A stretch of 64,000 nt of DNA from CAVYPR01 sp963770505 (GCA_963770505.1 CAVYPR010000003.1:310001-374000), one strand, 5' to 3'. Counted from the stretch's first letter, positions 45,167-58,994 are shown. Notes: generated by a model not told the origin, from the letters alone. Numbers and translations: made by a program.

Positions 45167-47774
45167 CTCGAAGCTCCCGTCGAACCGCTCGAGCGGGCGG
45201 CCGCGCAGGTCGACCAGGTAGCCCGGCCGGCCGGCGGTCGACACCGTCGTCGGGCTGTCGGTCGGGTTGTGGACCCGGACCTCGAGGAGCCCGCCCTCGC
45301 GCCGCACCGCGGAGATCTCGGCCCCCTCCACCTCCGAGCGCGCTGCCCTCGGGCTCGCGCCAGCCGCCCCCCTGCGCCTGGACCACCTCGAGGGGGAGCA
45401 GGACGTCGTCGGCCATCGCCCAGGGGTCCACCTCGCCCACGGCCAGCGCGTAGCGGGCCTCGATCGGGCGCCCGGCCAGCTGCAGACCGTCGACCGGCGT
45501 GAGCGGGCCGGCCGGGAAGGGGCGGTAGGCCATGCCCAGCCTCGAGAGCATGCCGGTCGAGCGCAGCAGGGTGAGCGCCACCTCGTGCGCGGCCCCGTCG
45601 GCCACCTCGACCAGCTCGTACTCGAACACGCCGTCGTGGACGACGGTGAGGCCGCCGGCCGACACGAACCGCCGGGCCGGGAAGGTGGGGAGCCCGAACT
45701 CGTCCGGGCGTCCCTCGGCCTCGAGCCCCCGGGAGACGACGGCGAAGGCGCACTCGGCCTCGGAGGCGGTGGCCGGTCGGGGCAGGGGCAGGTGGACCCG
45801 GAGCCGGTGGTCGCGCGAGGGGTTGACGAAGGAGGTGACCACGCGCACCGGCTGCTCGTCGGCCCGCAGCTCGACCGTGGTCACGACCGACACCTCGTGG
45901 TGGCCGACCCGTGCCTGGGTCGAGCCGTCGACGTGGTCGGGCCAGCGGTAGGTGGCGGTGATCGCCGCGCTCCCTCGCACCGGGCCACGCAGACCCACCG
46001 ACACCGACACCGCCTCGGGCGCCTCGACCAGCGAGTCGGTCCGGGGCGGGGAGTAGTTGTAGGAGTCGCCCAGGTCGCCGCCGTCGACCAGGCGGCCGAA
46101 ACCCTCGATCCCGTCGACCGAGAACGTCCCGGCCGCCGGGTCGACCACCACGGTGGCCAGGCCGTTGGAGATGGTGACCGAGCCGTCCTCCTCGGTGACG
46201 GTGACCGGGTGGGCCAGGGGGACGGGCTCGAGGGCGCGCCAGCCGAACCCCTTCACCTCGGCCACCCGGGCGGCGATCCGCCGAATGGGCGGCTGGTCGA
46301 GGCGCACCCGCACGGCCACGTCCGGCCGCGCCCCCAGCCTGGTGTAGAGGTCCTGCTTCACCTCGGCGATGGGGACGTTGGGCCGTTCCTCGGGGCCGAC
46401 GTAGACCGTGAGGTCGATCCCGGTGTCGTCCTCCTCCACCACGATGTCCTGCACCCAGGCGTCGTTGTCGATCTTGGGGCCCTGGAGCATCCCCAGGATG
46501 GTGCGCACCGTCTCGGCGTCGAGGGTCATGGAGCCCGGGAGGCCGAACCGCTCGGAGAGGACCTGCACCTCGGGCGCGGGGGGGTCCTCGGCCCCCACCA
46601 CCAGCTCGACCACGCCCGAGCGGGCCCGGCCCGCGGGGTTCACGACCACCGGCCCCGGCTGGGCCATCGACCGGGCCAGGGCGCCCAGCGCCCGGCCGGC
46701 CACCCCCTCGCCGATCTGGCGGGCCTCGGCGAAGCGGTGGAGGACGGCGTCGACCACGTCGTCGACCGAGCAGGCGCAGATCGAGTCGTGGGCGGCGTTG
46801 CGCAGCACCTGCAGCCAGGCCAGCTCGAGCAGTCGTGCCGGCCACTCCTCTGCGAAGAGGGCGGCGTAGGGCTCCGCCCGGCGCTCGAGCTGTCGCTCGG
46901 CTTGGGCCGCGGAGCGCTTCACGTCGACCCGGTTGGAGGTCACGCCCATGAGGAGGTGGGCCCGCGCTCCCGAGCGCAGCTCGCCCCGCCAGTGCTCGAG
47001 CCCCTCGGTGGGCGCGGTGTCCAGGTAGGCCGGGAGCGACGTGATCTCGAAGTGGTAGTCGTCTTGGAGGGCGTTGGCCTCGGCGGCGACCCGCCCCAGC
47101 CAGGGCTGGGGCGCCAGGTGGTCCGACCCGTTCATGAGCAGCAGGTCGCCCAGGAGGAAGGACCCGATCTCGTGCTCGTGGTCCTCGATCCGCCGCACCA
47201 GCGCCTTGGCGTCCTCGGGCAGCACCGCCCCGTTGCTGTAGCCGACGGGGAGGTATTCGGCCCGCACGGCCGACCCGTCGGGCGACTCCCACATGAAGCC
47301 GGTCTTGGTGATGGCCGAGGGAACGCCCCGCCAGACGACGGCGTGCTCGAGGCCGCCCAGCCGCAGGATCTGCGGCATCTGGGCCACGTGGCCGAACATG
47401 TCGGGCAGGTAGCCGACCTCCATGGCGCCGCCGAACTCAGTGGCCCGGGCCATCCCCATCTGCAGATCGCGCACGATCGTCTCGCCCGAGATCAAGAACT
47501 CGTCCATGAGCACGTACCAGGGCCCCATCGTCACCCGGCCGGAGGTGGCCAGGGCCCGCAGGCGCGGCGCGGCATTGGGGCGCACCTCCAAGTAGTCGTC
47601 GACCGCGGCCATCTGCCCGTCGAGCAGGAAGTCGGCGTAGGCGGGGTCCGACTCCATCAGGTCGAGGAGGCGGTCGAGCGTGTCGACCAGGTTCATGCGG
47701 AAGGTCTGGAACGGCTCGTACCACTCGCGGTCCCAGTGGGTGTGGGGGACGATGGCGATTCGGCGGGGGCTCAT
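45122..47774 (-). CDS. Alpha-mannosidase, glycoside hydrolase family 38 (frameshift near C-terminus)
   Basis: About 883 residues. The start RRIAIVPHTHWDREWYEPFQ holds the zinc-binding His/Asp of GH38. YLPDMFGHVAQMPQILRLGG carries the nucleophile-region Asp, and LRNAAHDSICACSVDDVVDA a further zinc His/Asp. The rest is the beta-rich GH38 C-terminal domain. The frame is lost near 45335, where one extra base follows REPEGSAL; repair gives EVEGAEISAVRREGGLLEV and a stop at 45122. It would release mannose from alpha-mannosyl glycans, such as imported oligosaccharides or the cell's own mannolipids. No signal peptide is seen. Confidence 0.9.
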
Positions 47775-47781
47775 GGTCGCC

Positions 47782-47787
47782 ACGATA
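47782..47787 (-). promoter_or_regulatory. -10 box for leaderless mannosidase mRNA
   Basis: TATCGT on the minus strand, 7 nt before the ATG at 47774. Confidence 0.5.
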
Positions 47788-47814
47788 CGCCGCCTCGCTC
47801 GGGAGGTGCGCCGG

Positions 47815-47820
47815 TACCAT
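47815..47820 (+). promoter_or_regulatory. -10 box for leaderless acyl-CoA synthetase mRNA
   Basis: TACCAT followed by 6 nt and the GTG at 47827. It decides the start in favour of this GTG over upstream in-frame codons. Confidence 0.5.
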
Positions 47821-47826
47821 GCGCCC

Positions 47827-49344
47827 GTGCCGGCCGCGCCGTGGACCCCCCACCTGCCCCCCGGCACCGACTTCGCACCGTCGCAGCTGGCCGAGGGGGG
47901 GACCCTCCCGGCGCGCTGGGGGCGACGGTGGTCGGCCGAGCCCTCCCGCCCGGCCCTGGAGGGGCCCGAGGGTCGGTGGGACGCCGGCCGCCTCGACGAG
48001 CGCACCCGGGCCGCCGCCGCCGGCCTCGCCGCCGCCGGCCTGGCCGCCGGGGAGCGACTCTTGTGGGCCCCGGCCCCGACCTTCGACTCCATCGCCGCCG
48101 GCCTCGGCGCCCTGCGTCTGGGGGCCGTGGTGGTGCCGGTCAACCCCGCCTTGAGCGACCGCGAGCTGCATCACGTCGTGGCCGACGTGCGCCCGGCCCT
48201 GGCCGTGGCCGACGGCGGGGTGGCCGGACGCCTGACCACGGCGGAGGGTGCGGCACCGGCGGTGGTCGGGGCCGCCGCGCTGGCCGGGGCCGCCGGGGCG
48301 GCGCCGGTCGACCTGGTCGGGCCGGGCGACCCGGCCCTCGTCGTCTACACCTCGGGCACCACCGGGGAACCCAAGGGAGCGGTCCTCACCCACGGCAACC
48401 TCCTGGCCGGGACGGCGACCCTGCGGCTGGCCTGGCGGTGGGAGCCCGCCGACCGGCTGGTGCTCGCCCTCCCGCTCTTCCACGTCCACGGACTGGTGGC
48501 CGGCCTCTTGGGGACCCTCTCCACCGGCGCCTCGGCCATCGTGCTCGAGCGCTTCAGCCCCGAGGGGGTGCTCGGCGCCGCCGGCGCCGGCGCCACCCTC
48601 TTCTTCGGGGTCCCCACCATGTACCACCGCCTGGTCGCCTCGGGTCGGGCCGCCGAGCTGGCCCGGCTCCGGCTGTGCGTCTCGGGCTCGGCCCCGCTCC
48701 CGGCCGACCTCTGGCGTCGCGCCGCCTCGTCGGGGATGAAGGTCCTCGAGCGCTACGGCATGACCGAGACGCTGCTCACGGTCTCGAACCCCTACGACGG
48801 CGAGCGCCGTCCCGGGACGGTCGGCTACCCCCTCCCCGGCGCACATGTCCGCCTCGACCTCGACGCGGAGAACGGTGGGACCCCGGAGGGGGAGGACGCC
48901 GCCGGGGTGCTGATGGTGCGCGGGCCCACCGTCTTCGCCGGCTACTGGGAGCGGCCGGCGGCCACGGCCGACTCGTTCACAGGCGGCTGGTTCCGCACGG
49001 GCGACCTGGCCTCGATCGACGGCGACGGCCGCCTGTCGCTGCGCGGGCGCCGCCTCGACCTCGTCATCAGCGGCGGCTTCAACGTCTACCCGGCCGAGGT
49101 GGAGGACGTCCTCCTCTCTCACCCCGGGGTGGCCGAGGCCGCGGTGACCGGCACCCCGTCGGAGGAGTGGGGGGAGGCGGTCACCGCCTGGGTGGTCCCG
49201 GTCGCCGACGACCTCGACGCCGACGACCTCGCCGACTTCGCCGCAGAGCGCCTCGCCCCCTACAAGCGCCCGCGCCTGGTCCGGGTGGTCGACGCCCTCC
49301 CCCGCAACGCCATGGGCAAGGTCCTCCGCCACGAACTGCGGTGA
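47827..49344 (+). CDS. Acyl-CoA synthetase, malonyl-CoA-synthetase-like ANL enzyme
   Basis: The 505-residue ANL ligase has the P-loop VVYTSGTTGEPKGAVLTHGN (about residues 175-194), LPLFHVHGLVAGLLGTLSTG, ERYGMTETLLTVSNPYDGER, WFRTGDLASIDGDGRLSLRG and the C-terminal lysine in RNAMGKVLRHELR. HVHGL and the MTET...NPYxGxRxPGTVG block resemble malonyl-CoA synthetase (MatB/ACSF3 type), so a short dicarboxylic acid may be the substrate; that is inference. It diverges from the mannosidase gene with about 50 nt and is followed by the RpiB gene. Confidence 0.88.
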   Translation: MPAAPWTPHLPPGTDFAPSQLAEGGTLPARWGRRWSAEPSRPALEGPEGRWDAGRLDERTRAAAAGLAAAGLAAGERLLWAPAPTFDSIAAGLGALRLGAVVVPVNPALSDRELHHVVADVRPALAVADGGVAGRLTTAEGAAPAVVGAAALAGAAGAAPVDLVGPGDPALVVYTSGTTGEPKGAVLTHGNLLAGTATLRLAWRWEPADRLVLALPLFHVHGLVAGLLGTLSTGASAIVLERFSPEGVLGAAGAGATLFFGVPTMYHRLVASGRAAELARLRLCVSGSAPLPADLWRRAASSGMKVLERYGMTETLLTVSNPYDGERRPGTVGYPLPGAHVRLDLDAENGGTPEGEDAAGVLMVRGPTVFAGYWERPAATADSFTGGWFRTGDLASIDGDGRLSLRGRRLDLVISGGFNVYPAEVEDVLLSHPGVAEAAVTGTPSEEWGEAVTAWVVPVADDLDADDLADFAAERLAPYKRPRLVRVVDALPRNAMGKVLRHELR

Positions 49345-49355
49345 CGCCGGGCCGG

Positions 49356-49361
49356 TAGCGT
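49356..49361 (+). promoter_or_regulatory. -10 box for leaderless rpiB-like mRNA
   Basis: TAGCGT followed by 7 nt and the GTG at 49369; it favours that GTG over the one at 49360, which lies inside the box. Confidence 0.45.
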
Positions 49362-49368
49362 GCTGCGG

Positions 49369-49785
49369 GTGAGGGTGGCCTTCGGCACCGACCAGCAGAC
49401 CGCGCTCACCGCGGCCGTGGTCGAGCGGCTGCGCGGTGCGGGCCATGCCATCGAGGTCGTGGCCGACGGGGCCGAGTGGCCCGAGGTCGGCCGGGCGGTG
49501 GCCGAGGCCGTGGCCGAGGGCCGGGCCGAGCGCGGCGTGGTCTGCTGCACAACCGGCACCGGGGTGTCGATCGCCGCCAACAAGGTGGCCGGGGCCCGGG
49601 CCGCCCTGTGCACCGACGCCGCCACGGCCGAGGGGGCCCGGCGGTGGAACGACGCCAACGTGCTGGCCTTCGGGCTCCGGCTGACCAGCGAGGCCGTGGC
49701 CGCCGAGATGGTCGAGGCGTTCCTCTCCACCCCCTTCGAGACGCAAGAGGCGCCGGCCGTGGCCCGCCTCGAACCGCCCGGGTAG
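49369..49785 (+). CDS. RpiB/LacAB-family sugar-phosphate isomerase
   Basis: The 138-residue protein starts VRVAFGTDQQTALTAAVVER and has the RpiB active-site loop VVCCTTGTGVSIAANKVAGA, with the catalytic cysteine at about residue 60. RAALCTDAATAEGARRWNDA and NVLAFGLRLTSEAVA complete the family pattern. RpiB interconverts ribose-5-phosphate and ribulose-5-phosphate; relatives act on galactose- or allose-6-phosphate. The N-terminal His/Asp loop is altered (GTDQQ instead of the usual GSDHAG), so the substrate may differ from ribose. Confidence 0.87.
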   Translation: MRVAFGTDQQTALTAAVVERLRGAGHAIEVVADGAEWPEVGRAVAEAVAEGRAERGVVCCTTGTGVSIAANKVAGARAALCTDAATAEGARRWNDANVLAFGLRLTSEAVAAEMVEAFLSTPFETQEAPAVARLEPPG

Positions 49786-49852
49786 GCCCCGGCACACCGG
49801 CGACCCCCCCACCGTCGCCGCCACGGGGCGGTGCTGGCCGCCCCGGCCGGGG

Positions 49853-51103
49853 TCAGCGCAACGGAGGCTCCTTGGGCAGGCCGAGGACGCGCTCGCCGAC
49901 GATGTTGCGCAGGACCTCGTCGGTCCCCCCGGCCACCCGCATCCCCGGGACGCCGAGGACGAACTCGCCCCAGGCGTAGGTGCCCCAGCGGCCGCTGTCG
50001 GCCACCAGCTCGGGCCCGAGGACCGCCGAGAGCAGCTCGCTCAGCAACAGGGCGTTGTTGGTGAGGGACATCTTGGCCAGCGACAGCTCGGGCCCGGGGG
50101 CCTGGCCGGCCGCCACCTTGGCCATGGCCCGCAGGTTCGTGTAGCCGGCCACCCGGCCGCTGACCACCAGACGGGCGACCTGCTGGCGGACGAGGGGGTC
50201 GTCGGCCCGGCCCATGTGCCGGACGAGCTCGAGCAGCCGGCGCTCCTGCACGCCGGCGCTCCCGGCCCCGACGCCGATGGCCGCCCGTTCGTTCATGAGG
50301 GTGGTGAGGGCCACGCCCCAGCCGCCGTTCACCTCGCCCAGGCGGTGGGTGTCGGGCACCCGCACGTCGGTGAAGAAGACCTCGTTGAACGAGGAGCCTC
50401 CCGTCAGCTGGCGGAGGGGGCGGACCTCGATGCCCGGGGCGTGCATGTCGACCAGGAAGGCGGTGAGGCCCTTGTGCTTGGGCAGGTCGGGGTCGCTCCG
50501 ACAGATGATCTCGCCGACGTCGGCCAGGTGGGCGTAGGAGGTCCAGACCTTCTGGCCGTTCAGCACCCACTCGTCGCCGTCGCGCACGGCCCGCGTGGAA
50601 AGGCCGGCCAGGTCGCTGCCGGCCCCCGGCTCGCTGAACAGCTGGCAGCCCACCAGGTCGCCGCGGTGCATCGGCGCCAGGTAGCGCTGCTTCACCTCCT
50701 CGGTGGCGTGGGCCAGGATGGTGGGGGCCACCATGCCCAGGCCGACGCCGAAGACGAACTGCGGCGGGGTGTCGTAGCGGGCCTCGAGCTCGTGCCAGCG
50801 CTGGGCGTGGTCGCCCGACAGCCCCCGGCCGCCGTAGGCGGGGGGGCCGCTGATCCAGCCGAAGCCGGCGTCGAAGACCTTCTGCGACCAGGCTCTGGCC
50901 TCGGCCAGCTCCCGGCGGTCCTCCTCGGGGGTGGACTCTCGGATGAGCGACACCCGGTCCGACCCCTGGCCCCACTCGAACCGGGACTCGGCTCTTGGGG
51001 TGGCGTTGGCCTCGAGGAAGGCCAGCGCCTCGGACTCCAGGGCCTCCACGGAGATGGGCGCGGCAACCACGTCACCGGAGGCGTGCACCGTCGTCTCGCT
51101 CAC
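49853..51103 (-). CDS. Acyl-CoA dehydrogenase
   Basis: The 416-residue enzyme shows GCQLFSEPGAGSDLAGLSTR (about 157-176) and LNGQKVWTSYAHLADVGEII. The end is AGGTDEVLRNIVGERVLGL, where Asp/Glu replaces the usual Asn/Glu pair of GGSNEIQ. It is probably one of the long- or branched-chain dehydrogenases expanded in actinobacteria. The GTG at 51103 has GGAAAGG upstream. It forms a second fatty-acid cassette with the CoA ligase at 47827, although the two are on opposite strands. Confidence 0.9.
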   Translation of the reverse strand: MSETTVHASGDVVAAPISVEALESEALAFLEANATPRAESRFEWGQGSDRVSLIRESTPEEDRRELAEARAWSQKVFDAGFGWISGPPAYGGRGLSGDHAQRWHELEARYDTPPQFVFGVGLGMVAPTILAHATEEVKQRYLAPMHRGDLVGCQLFSEPGAGSDLAGLSTRAVRDGDEWVLNGQKVWTSYAHLADVGEIICRSDPDLPKHKGLTAFLVDMHAPGIEVRPLRQLTGGSSFNEVFFTDVRVPDTHRLGEVNGGWGVALTTLMNERAAIGVGAGSAGVQERRLLELVRHMGRADDPLVRQQVARLVVSGRVAGYTNLRAMAKVAAGQAPGPELSLAKMSLTNNALLLSELLSAVLGPELVADSGRWGTYAWGEFVLGVPGMRVAGGTDEVLRNIVGERVLGLPKEPPLR

Positions 51104-51189
51104 CTGGACGCCTTTCCTCGGGGCGCCTCGATGCCCCCGCCGGGCACCGGGCGGCCCGGCAGATCCGTCCATAGACTAGGCGCAGGTTC

Positions 51190-52131
51190 ATGGTCTACCT
51201 GCTTGCCATCGCCGCCTCCTTCTCCAACGCGTTGACCAGCGTGCTCCAACGGATGGGGGTCGAGTACGCCCCGGCCGACCACAGCATGCGCCTCAGGCTG
51301 GTCGGCCACATCCTGCGCCAGAAGGTCTGGCTGGTCGGCTTCGGCCTCATGATCGCCTCGTTCCTCATGCAGGCCACCGCCCTGCACGACGGCCGCCTGG
51401 CCGAGGTCCAGCCGCTGCTCACCACCGAGCTCCTCTTCTTGGTGCTCATCTTGGGCACCAAGTTCCAGTTCACCGTGGGATGGCGCGAGTGGAGCGGGGC
51501 GGTGCTGGCCGCCGGGGGACTGGCCGGCTTCCTCGTCTTCGCCAACCCCCGGGGCGGCGGCGGGGTCCCGCCGACCTCGGACTGGGTGGGGGTCGGCGTG
51601 GCGTGCCTGGCCGCCATCGTGGTCGGCGTGGTGGCCGCCCAGCGCGGGCCGCGCTGGTGGCGGGCCGCGGCCTTCGGGATGGCCGCGGCGGTGGCCTTCG
51701 CCTTCACCGCCGCCCTGACCAAGGTGGTGACCGACTTCGCCGCCACCGACTGGGCGTCGATGTTCCGCCACTGGCAGACCTACGGCCTGGCCGCCTTCGG
51801 CCTGCTGGCCGTGTTCCTGACGGCCAACGCCTACCACGCCGGTCCCATCGCCGCCTCCCAGTCGGCGCTGGTGCTGCTCGACCCGCTGGCCAGCATCCTG
51901 ATCGGGGTGAGCCTGTTCGGGGAGAACCTGCGCACGGCGGGGGCGTGGGGACCGCTCGAGGCCCTGTCCCTCCTCGTGCTGTTCGTGGGGGCCATCACGC
52001 TGTGCACGTCGCCGCTGCTCAACCCGGCCAAGGTCGGCGGGGCCGAGAGCGCGGAGGTGCTGACCGGCCGCTACCGCTCCGGGCGCGGCCCCGACGCCGG
52101 GACGGCGGTCCCCGAGGTCCCCGGCTGCTGA
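51190..52131 (+). CDS. DMT-superfamily (EamA-like) membrane transporter
   Basis: The 313-residue protein has about nine or ten hydrophobic helices starting directly at MVYLLAIAASFSNALTSVLQ. ATALHDGRLAEVQPLLTTEL and SQSALVLLDPLASILIGVSL are the two pseudo-repeat ends typical of DMT permeases. Cargo is unknown; related actinobacterial proteins are annotated only as DMT family. The C-terminal 40 residues are a soluble tail. A TAGACT or TAGGCG -10 candidate lies 7-12 nt upstream of the ATG. Confidence 0.83.
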   Translation: MVYLLAIAASFSNALTSVLQRMGVEYAPADHSMRLRLVGHILRQKVWLVGFGLMIASFLMQATALHDGRLAEVQPLLTTELLFLVLILGTKFQFTVGWREWSGAVLAAGGLAGFLVFANPRGGGGVPPTSDWVGVGVACLAAIVVGVVAAQRGPRWWRAAAFGMAAAVAFAFTAALTKVVTDFAATDWASMFRHWQTYGLAAFGLLAVFLTANAYHAGPIAASQSALVLLDPLASILIGVSLFGENLRTAGAWGPLEALSLLVLFVGAITLCTSPLLNPAKVGGAESAEVLTGRYRSGRGPDAGTAVPEVPGC

Positions 52132-52147
52132 GCGTCCGGCCCGGCCG

Positions 52148-53230
52148 TCAGCGGCCGCCGAGGGGGAGGGCGGCCAGCGCGGCGGCCATCGACACCGGCA
52201 CCACCACCAGCCCGAGCACCGTGTAGCGCGCCGCCGAGGGGCGGGCGCCGACGGCCCGGGCGGCTTGCAGCCACACCACGGCGGAGAGGGCGCCGGTGAC
52301 GGCCAGGTTGGGCCCGAGGTCGAGGCCCACCAGCAGGGCGCGGGGGTCGGGCGGGGGCCGCGCCGCCAGCAGGGAGGCTGCCGGCAGGTTGTTGCCGAGC
52401 ACGCTGGCCAGCGCCCCGACCACGGCCGTCGGCCACGAGGAGAGGTGGGCCAGCAGCCGCTGCGGGCCCGACCAGGCCCGCCCGAGCGTCCCGGCCCCGA
52501 CGGCCAGCCCGAACAGGCCCACCAGCACCGACGCGCCCAGCGTGCGCCGGACCTCGGTGAGGGGCAACGAGCCGCGGACCTTCCGCCAGCCGGCCAGGGC
52601 CACGCCGCAGGCCAGCACCGCCAGCGCCATCACCCCGCCCGACCCCACCAGCACGGCCACGGTGGCCGCGGCCACCCCGGCCAGCCCGGCACCGACGTGG
52701 GGCCGGGGCCCCGTGGGTGGCCGGCCGCCGGCGGCGGCCGAGAGGCGCCGGCGGTGCAGGAGGGCCACCGTGGCCCAGACGGCGACCACCGAGGCGATCC
52801 AGGCCGGCAGCATGGCGTGGGCGAAGTCGCCGCCGGCCAGGCGGTGGCGGCCGAGGACGATCAGGTTGGTGAGGTTCGAGCCCGGCAGCAGCAGCGACGC
52901 CCCGTTGGCCATGAAGACGGCCAGGTAGACGAAGGGTAGCTCGTCGACCCCGCGGCGCCGGGCGGCCACCACCACGACCGGGGTGAGGAACACGACCGCC
53001 GTGTCGAGGTTCAGCACGGCGGTCACCGCGGCCAGGAGCAGCGCCGCCCCGACGAGGAGCGTGCGGCCGCCGGGGGCCAGGCGGGCCAGCTCGGCCCCGG
53101 CCGCGTCGAACAGGCCGTCGCCCCGGGCCACCAGGCCCACGAGGAGGAGGCCGGTCACGAGCACGAACGGGGTCCACACCTGGGCCGCCGCGTGGCCGGC
53201 GGCCGTCGGGTCCCAGGCCACGGCGACCAC
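52148..53230 (-). CDS. ArsB/NhaD-type ion permease (SLC13-like)
   Basis: The visible 360 residues are mostly membrane helices, with NLDTAVVFLTPVVVVAARRR, ANGASLLLPGSNLTNLIVLG and SVLGNNLPAASLLAARPPPD. The paired GSNLTN and GNNLPA hairpins mark the ArsB/NhaD ion-transporter superfamily. It may export arsenite or exchange sodium or carboxylates. The start is uncertain: the frame upstream of the GTG at 53230 still reads hydrophobic (PLVLAAGLGALVV) but has no ATG or GTG before the previous gene's stop, so a rare start or an upstream shift is possible. Confidence 0.8.
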   Translation of the reverse strand: MVAVAWDPTAAGHAAAQVWTPFVLVTGLLLVGLVARGDGLFDAAGAELARLAPGGRTLLVGAALLLAAVTAVLNLDTAVVFLTPVVVVAARRRGVDELPFVYLAVFMANGASLLLPGSNLTNLIVLGRHRLAGGDFAHAMLPAWIASVVAVWATVALLHRRRLSAAAGGRPPTGPRPHVGAGLAGVAAATVAVLVGSGGVMALAVLACGVALAGWRKVRGSLPLTEVRRTLGASVLVGLFGLAVGAGTLGRAWSGPQRLLAHLSSWPTAVVGALASVLGNNLPAASLLAARPPPDPRALLVGLDLGPNLAVTGALSAVVWLQAARAVGARPSAARYTVLGLVVVPVSMAAALAALPLGGR

Positions 53231-53359
53231 CAGCGCACCCAGACCGGCGGCGAGGACCAGCGGCCCGACCCGCGCCAGCGGATCGGGTCCCCCGCGCTCG
53301 CCGTCGGGCAGGGGACCGGGGGCCGGCGGCTCGGCGCGTCCCGTGCTCCCCCTCCGGCC

Positions 53360-54274
53360 TCAGTCCCCGGGCGCCAGCACGGCCCCCAGCGCGCCGTCGA
53401 GCTCGGGGTGGGCGAAGGGGTGGCCGACGGCCTCGAGCCGGGCCGGGACCGCACGCTGGCTGGAGAAGAGGAGCTCGCCGGCCATCTCGGTCCCGAGCAG
53501 GATCTCCACCGCCCTCCGGGGGACGGCGAGGGCCGCCGGACGGTGCAGGGCGCGCCCGAGGGCCCGGGTGAACTCGGCGTTGGTGACCGGGGCGGGGGCG
53601 CAGAGGTTCACCGGCCCGACCAGGCGGGCATCCTCCACCGCCCGCACGATCGCCGCCACCTCGTCGGCCAGGGTGATCCAGCTCACGTACTGGTCCCCGC
53701 CGCCCAGCCGGGCCCCGAGACCCAGGCGGAAGAGGGGGAGCTGGCGGGCGAGGGCGCCGCCCCGGCGGTCGAGCACGATGCCGGTGCGCAGCCGCACGAC
53801 GCGGGTGGCGCCCTCCGCCGGGGCGGTGGCCGCCTCCCAGTCCCCGCAGACCTCGGCCAGGAACCCGGTGCCCGGGCCGCTCTCCTCGGTCAGCACCTCG
53901 TCGCCGCGGTCGCCGTAGTAGCCGACGGCCGAGGCGCTGACGAAGACGGCGGGCACGGGGTGCAGGCCGGCCGCGGTGCCGGCCAGGAGGCGGGTGGGCC
54001 CGGCCCGGCTGTGGCGGATCTCGCGCTGGTAGGCGGCGGACCACCGCCGGTCGCCGATGCCCGCGCCGGCCAGGTGGACGACGGCGTCGTAGGGACCCAG
54101 GGCCGCCAGGGCCGCCTCGTCGACGGTCCCGCCGGCGGGGTCCCACCCGACACCCGGGGTGCCGGTGGGCGCCGGGTGGCGCAGCAGGGGGACCACGGTG
54201 TGGCCGCCCGAGGCCAGCGTGGCGCCCAGGGCGCGGCCCACCAGTCCGTGGGAACCGCTCAGCAGCACCCTCAC
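53360..54274 (-). CDS. TIGR01777-family NAD-dependent epimerase-like protein
   Basis: The 304-residue protein is a short-chain dehydrogenase-like fold of the YfcH/SulA type. VRVLLSGSHGLVGRALGATL is the nucleotide loop, followed by DAVVHLAGAGIGDRRWSAAY, SASAVGYYGDRGDEVLTEES, and the DUF1731 tail GELLFSSQRAVPARLEAVGH. Its true substrate is unknown in the family. The GTG overlaps the stop of the hydrolase gene (GTGA), so both are co-translated. Confidence 0.9.
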   Translation of the reverse strand: MRVLLSGSHGLVGRALGATLASGGHTVVPLLRHPAPTGTPGVGWDPAGGTVDEAALAALGPYDAVVHLAGAGIGDRRWSAAYQREIRHSRAGPTRLLAGTAAGLHPVPAVFVSASAVGYYGDRGDEVLTEESGPGTGFLAEVCGDWEAATAPAEGATRVVRLRTGIVLDRRGGALARQLPLFRLGLGARLGGGDQYVSWITLADEVAAIVRAVEDARLVGPVNLCAPAPVTNAEFTRALGRALHRPAALAVPRRAVEILLGTEMAGELLFSSQRAVPARLEAVGHPFAHPELDGALGAVLAPGD

Positions 54275-55098
54275 CGGACCGGGGCCCCCGGCGTCGCCGG
54301 GTCCCGCCGCCGCTGTCCCGCGGTGCCCAGCCCGACGGCGACCCGGACCAGCCGGGCGAAGCCGTCGGGGTGCGACAGGTGGGCGCCGTGGCCGGCCCCC
54401 TCGATCTCGACGAGCACGGCCCCGGGCACGTGGGACGCCAGCCAGGCCACCGTGTCGCGGTGGTGGGCCGAGCTGGCCGGCCCGCCCCGGCCGAAGACCG
54501 CCGGCACGGCCAGCGCGGTGACGTCGAAGGGCGTCTCGCCGCGCATGGCCAGCAGGTCGGCCACCAGGGCGGGCCCCTCGGCCCTCCGCTTGGCCCGCAC
54601 CTCGGCGGGGAGGCGGTCCCAGGTGGCGTCGCCGACCATGCGGCGGAAGAAGGCCTCGGCCTCGTCGCCGGGGTCGCCGGGCACCCACGGGGCGCGCCCC
54701 GGTCGGCGGGAGAGCCCGAGCCAGGGCATCGGCGGCTCGTAGGCGCCGACCGAGGCGAAGCGCGTCGGCTCGGCCAGGGCGGCGGCCACCACCACGTCGC
54801 CCCCGACGCTGTGCCCCACCGCGGTGACCGGCCCGGCGTCGGGGAGGGCCGCCACCACCCCGAGCAGGTCGTCGACGTGGCCGGCCAGGTCCACCCCCGT
54901 CCCGAGGCCCGTCGAGCCCTCGTAGCCGCGGCGGTCGTAGGTGACGACGCCGAGGTCGCCCAGCCGGCGGACGGCGCGGGCGAAGCTCGCCCCGCGGTCG
55001 AGCGAGCCGTGGACGAGGACCACGGTCGGCCCGAGCGACGCCCCCCAGCCGCCGGGCGGGGGGTGCTCTGCCACGTCGAGGCCTGCGGGGTAGCCCAT
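54271..55098 (-). CDS. Alpha/beta-fold hydrolase
   Basis: The 275-residue protein has the alpha/beta hydrolase core VVLVHGSLDRGASFARAVRR (oxyanion region), the nucleophile elbow VGHSVGGDVVVAAALA (Ser at about residue 97), and the catalytic His in GAGHGAHLSHPDGFARLV near the end. Without lid features or neighbours it could be an esterase, a C-C hydrolase or a haloperoxidase-like enzyme. It is coupled by GTGA to the TIGR01777 epimerase gene downstream. Confidence 0.87.
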   Translation of the reverse strand: MGYPAGLDVAEHPPPGGWGASLGPTVVLVHGSLDRGASFARAVRRLGDLGVVTYDRRGYEGSTGLGTGVDLAGHVDDLLGVVAALPDAGPVTAVGHSVGGDVVVAAALAEPTRFASVGAYEPPMPWLGLSRRPGRAPWVPGDPGDEAEAFFRRMVGDATWDRLPAEVRAKRRAEGPALVADLLAMRGETPFDVTALAVPAVFGRGGPASSAHHRDTVAWLASHVPGAVLVEIEGAGHGAHLSHPDGFARLVRVAVGLGTAGQRRRDPATPGAPVR

Positions 55099-55186
55099 CG
55101 GCCACGACGCTACCGGCGCCGGAGCGGTGCCCGGTCGGGCGGGGCGGGGGTCGGCACGGGTCGGGGTCCCGCGGCCCGGGCGCCGG

Positions 55187-55192
55187 TAAGGT
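55187..55192 (+). promoter_or_regulatory. -10 box for leaderless kgd mRNA
   Basis: TAAGGT ends 7 nt before the GTG at 55200, with no Shine-Dalgarno sequence. Confidence 0.5.
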
Positions 55193-55199
55193 TGGTCGG

Positions 55200-58994
<3,795 letters not shown>

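Noticed and set aside
44907..48143. Very long minus-strand frame extending upstream of the mannosidase start and antisense to the acyl-CoA synthetase
   Set aside because: The part above 47774 is low-complexity Arg/Ala/Pro sequence typical of high-GC antisense frames; mannosidase homology begins at the ATG at 47774, which has its own -10 box.
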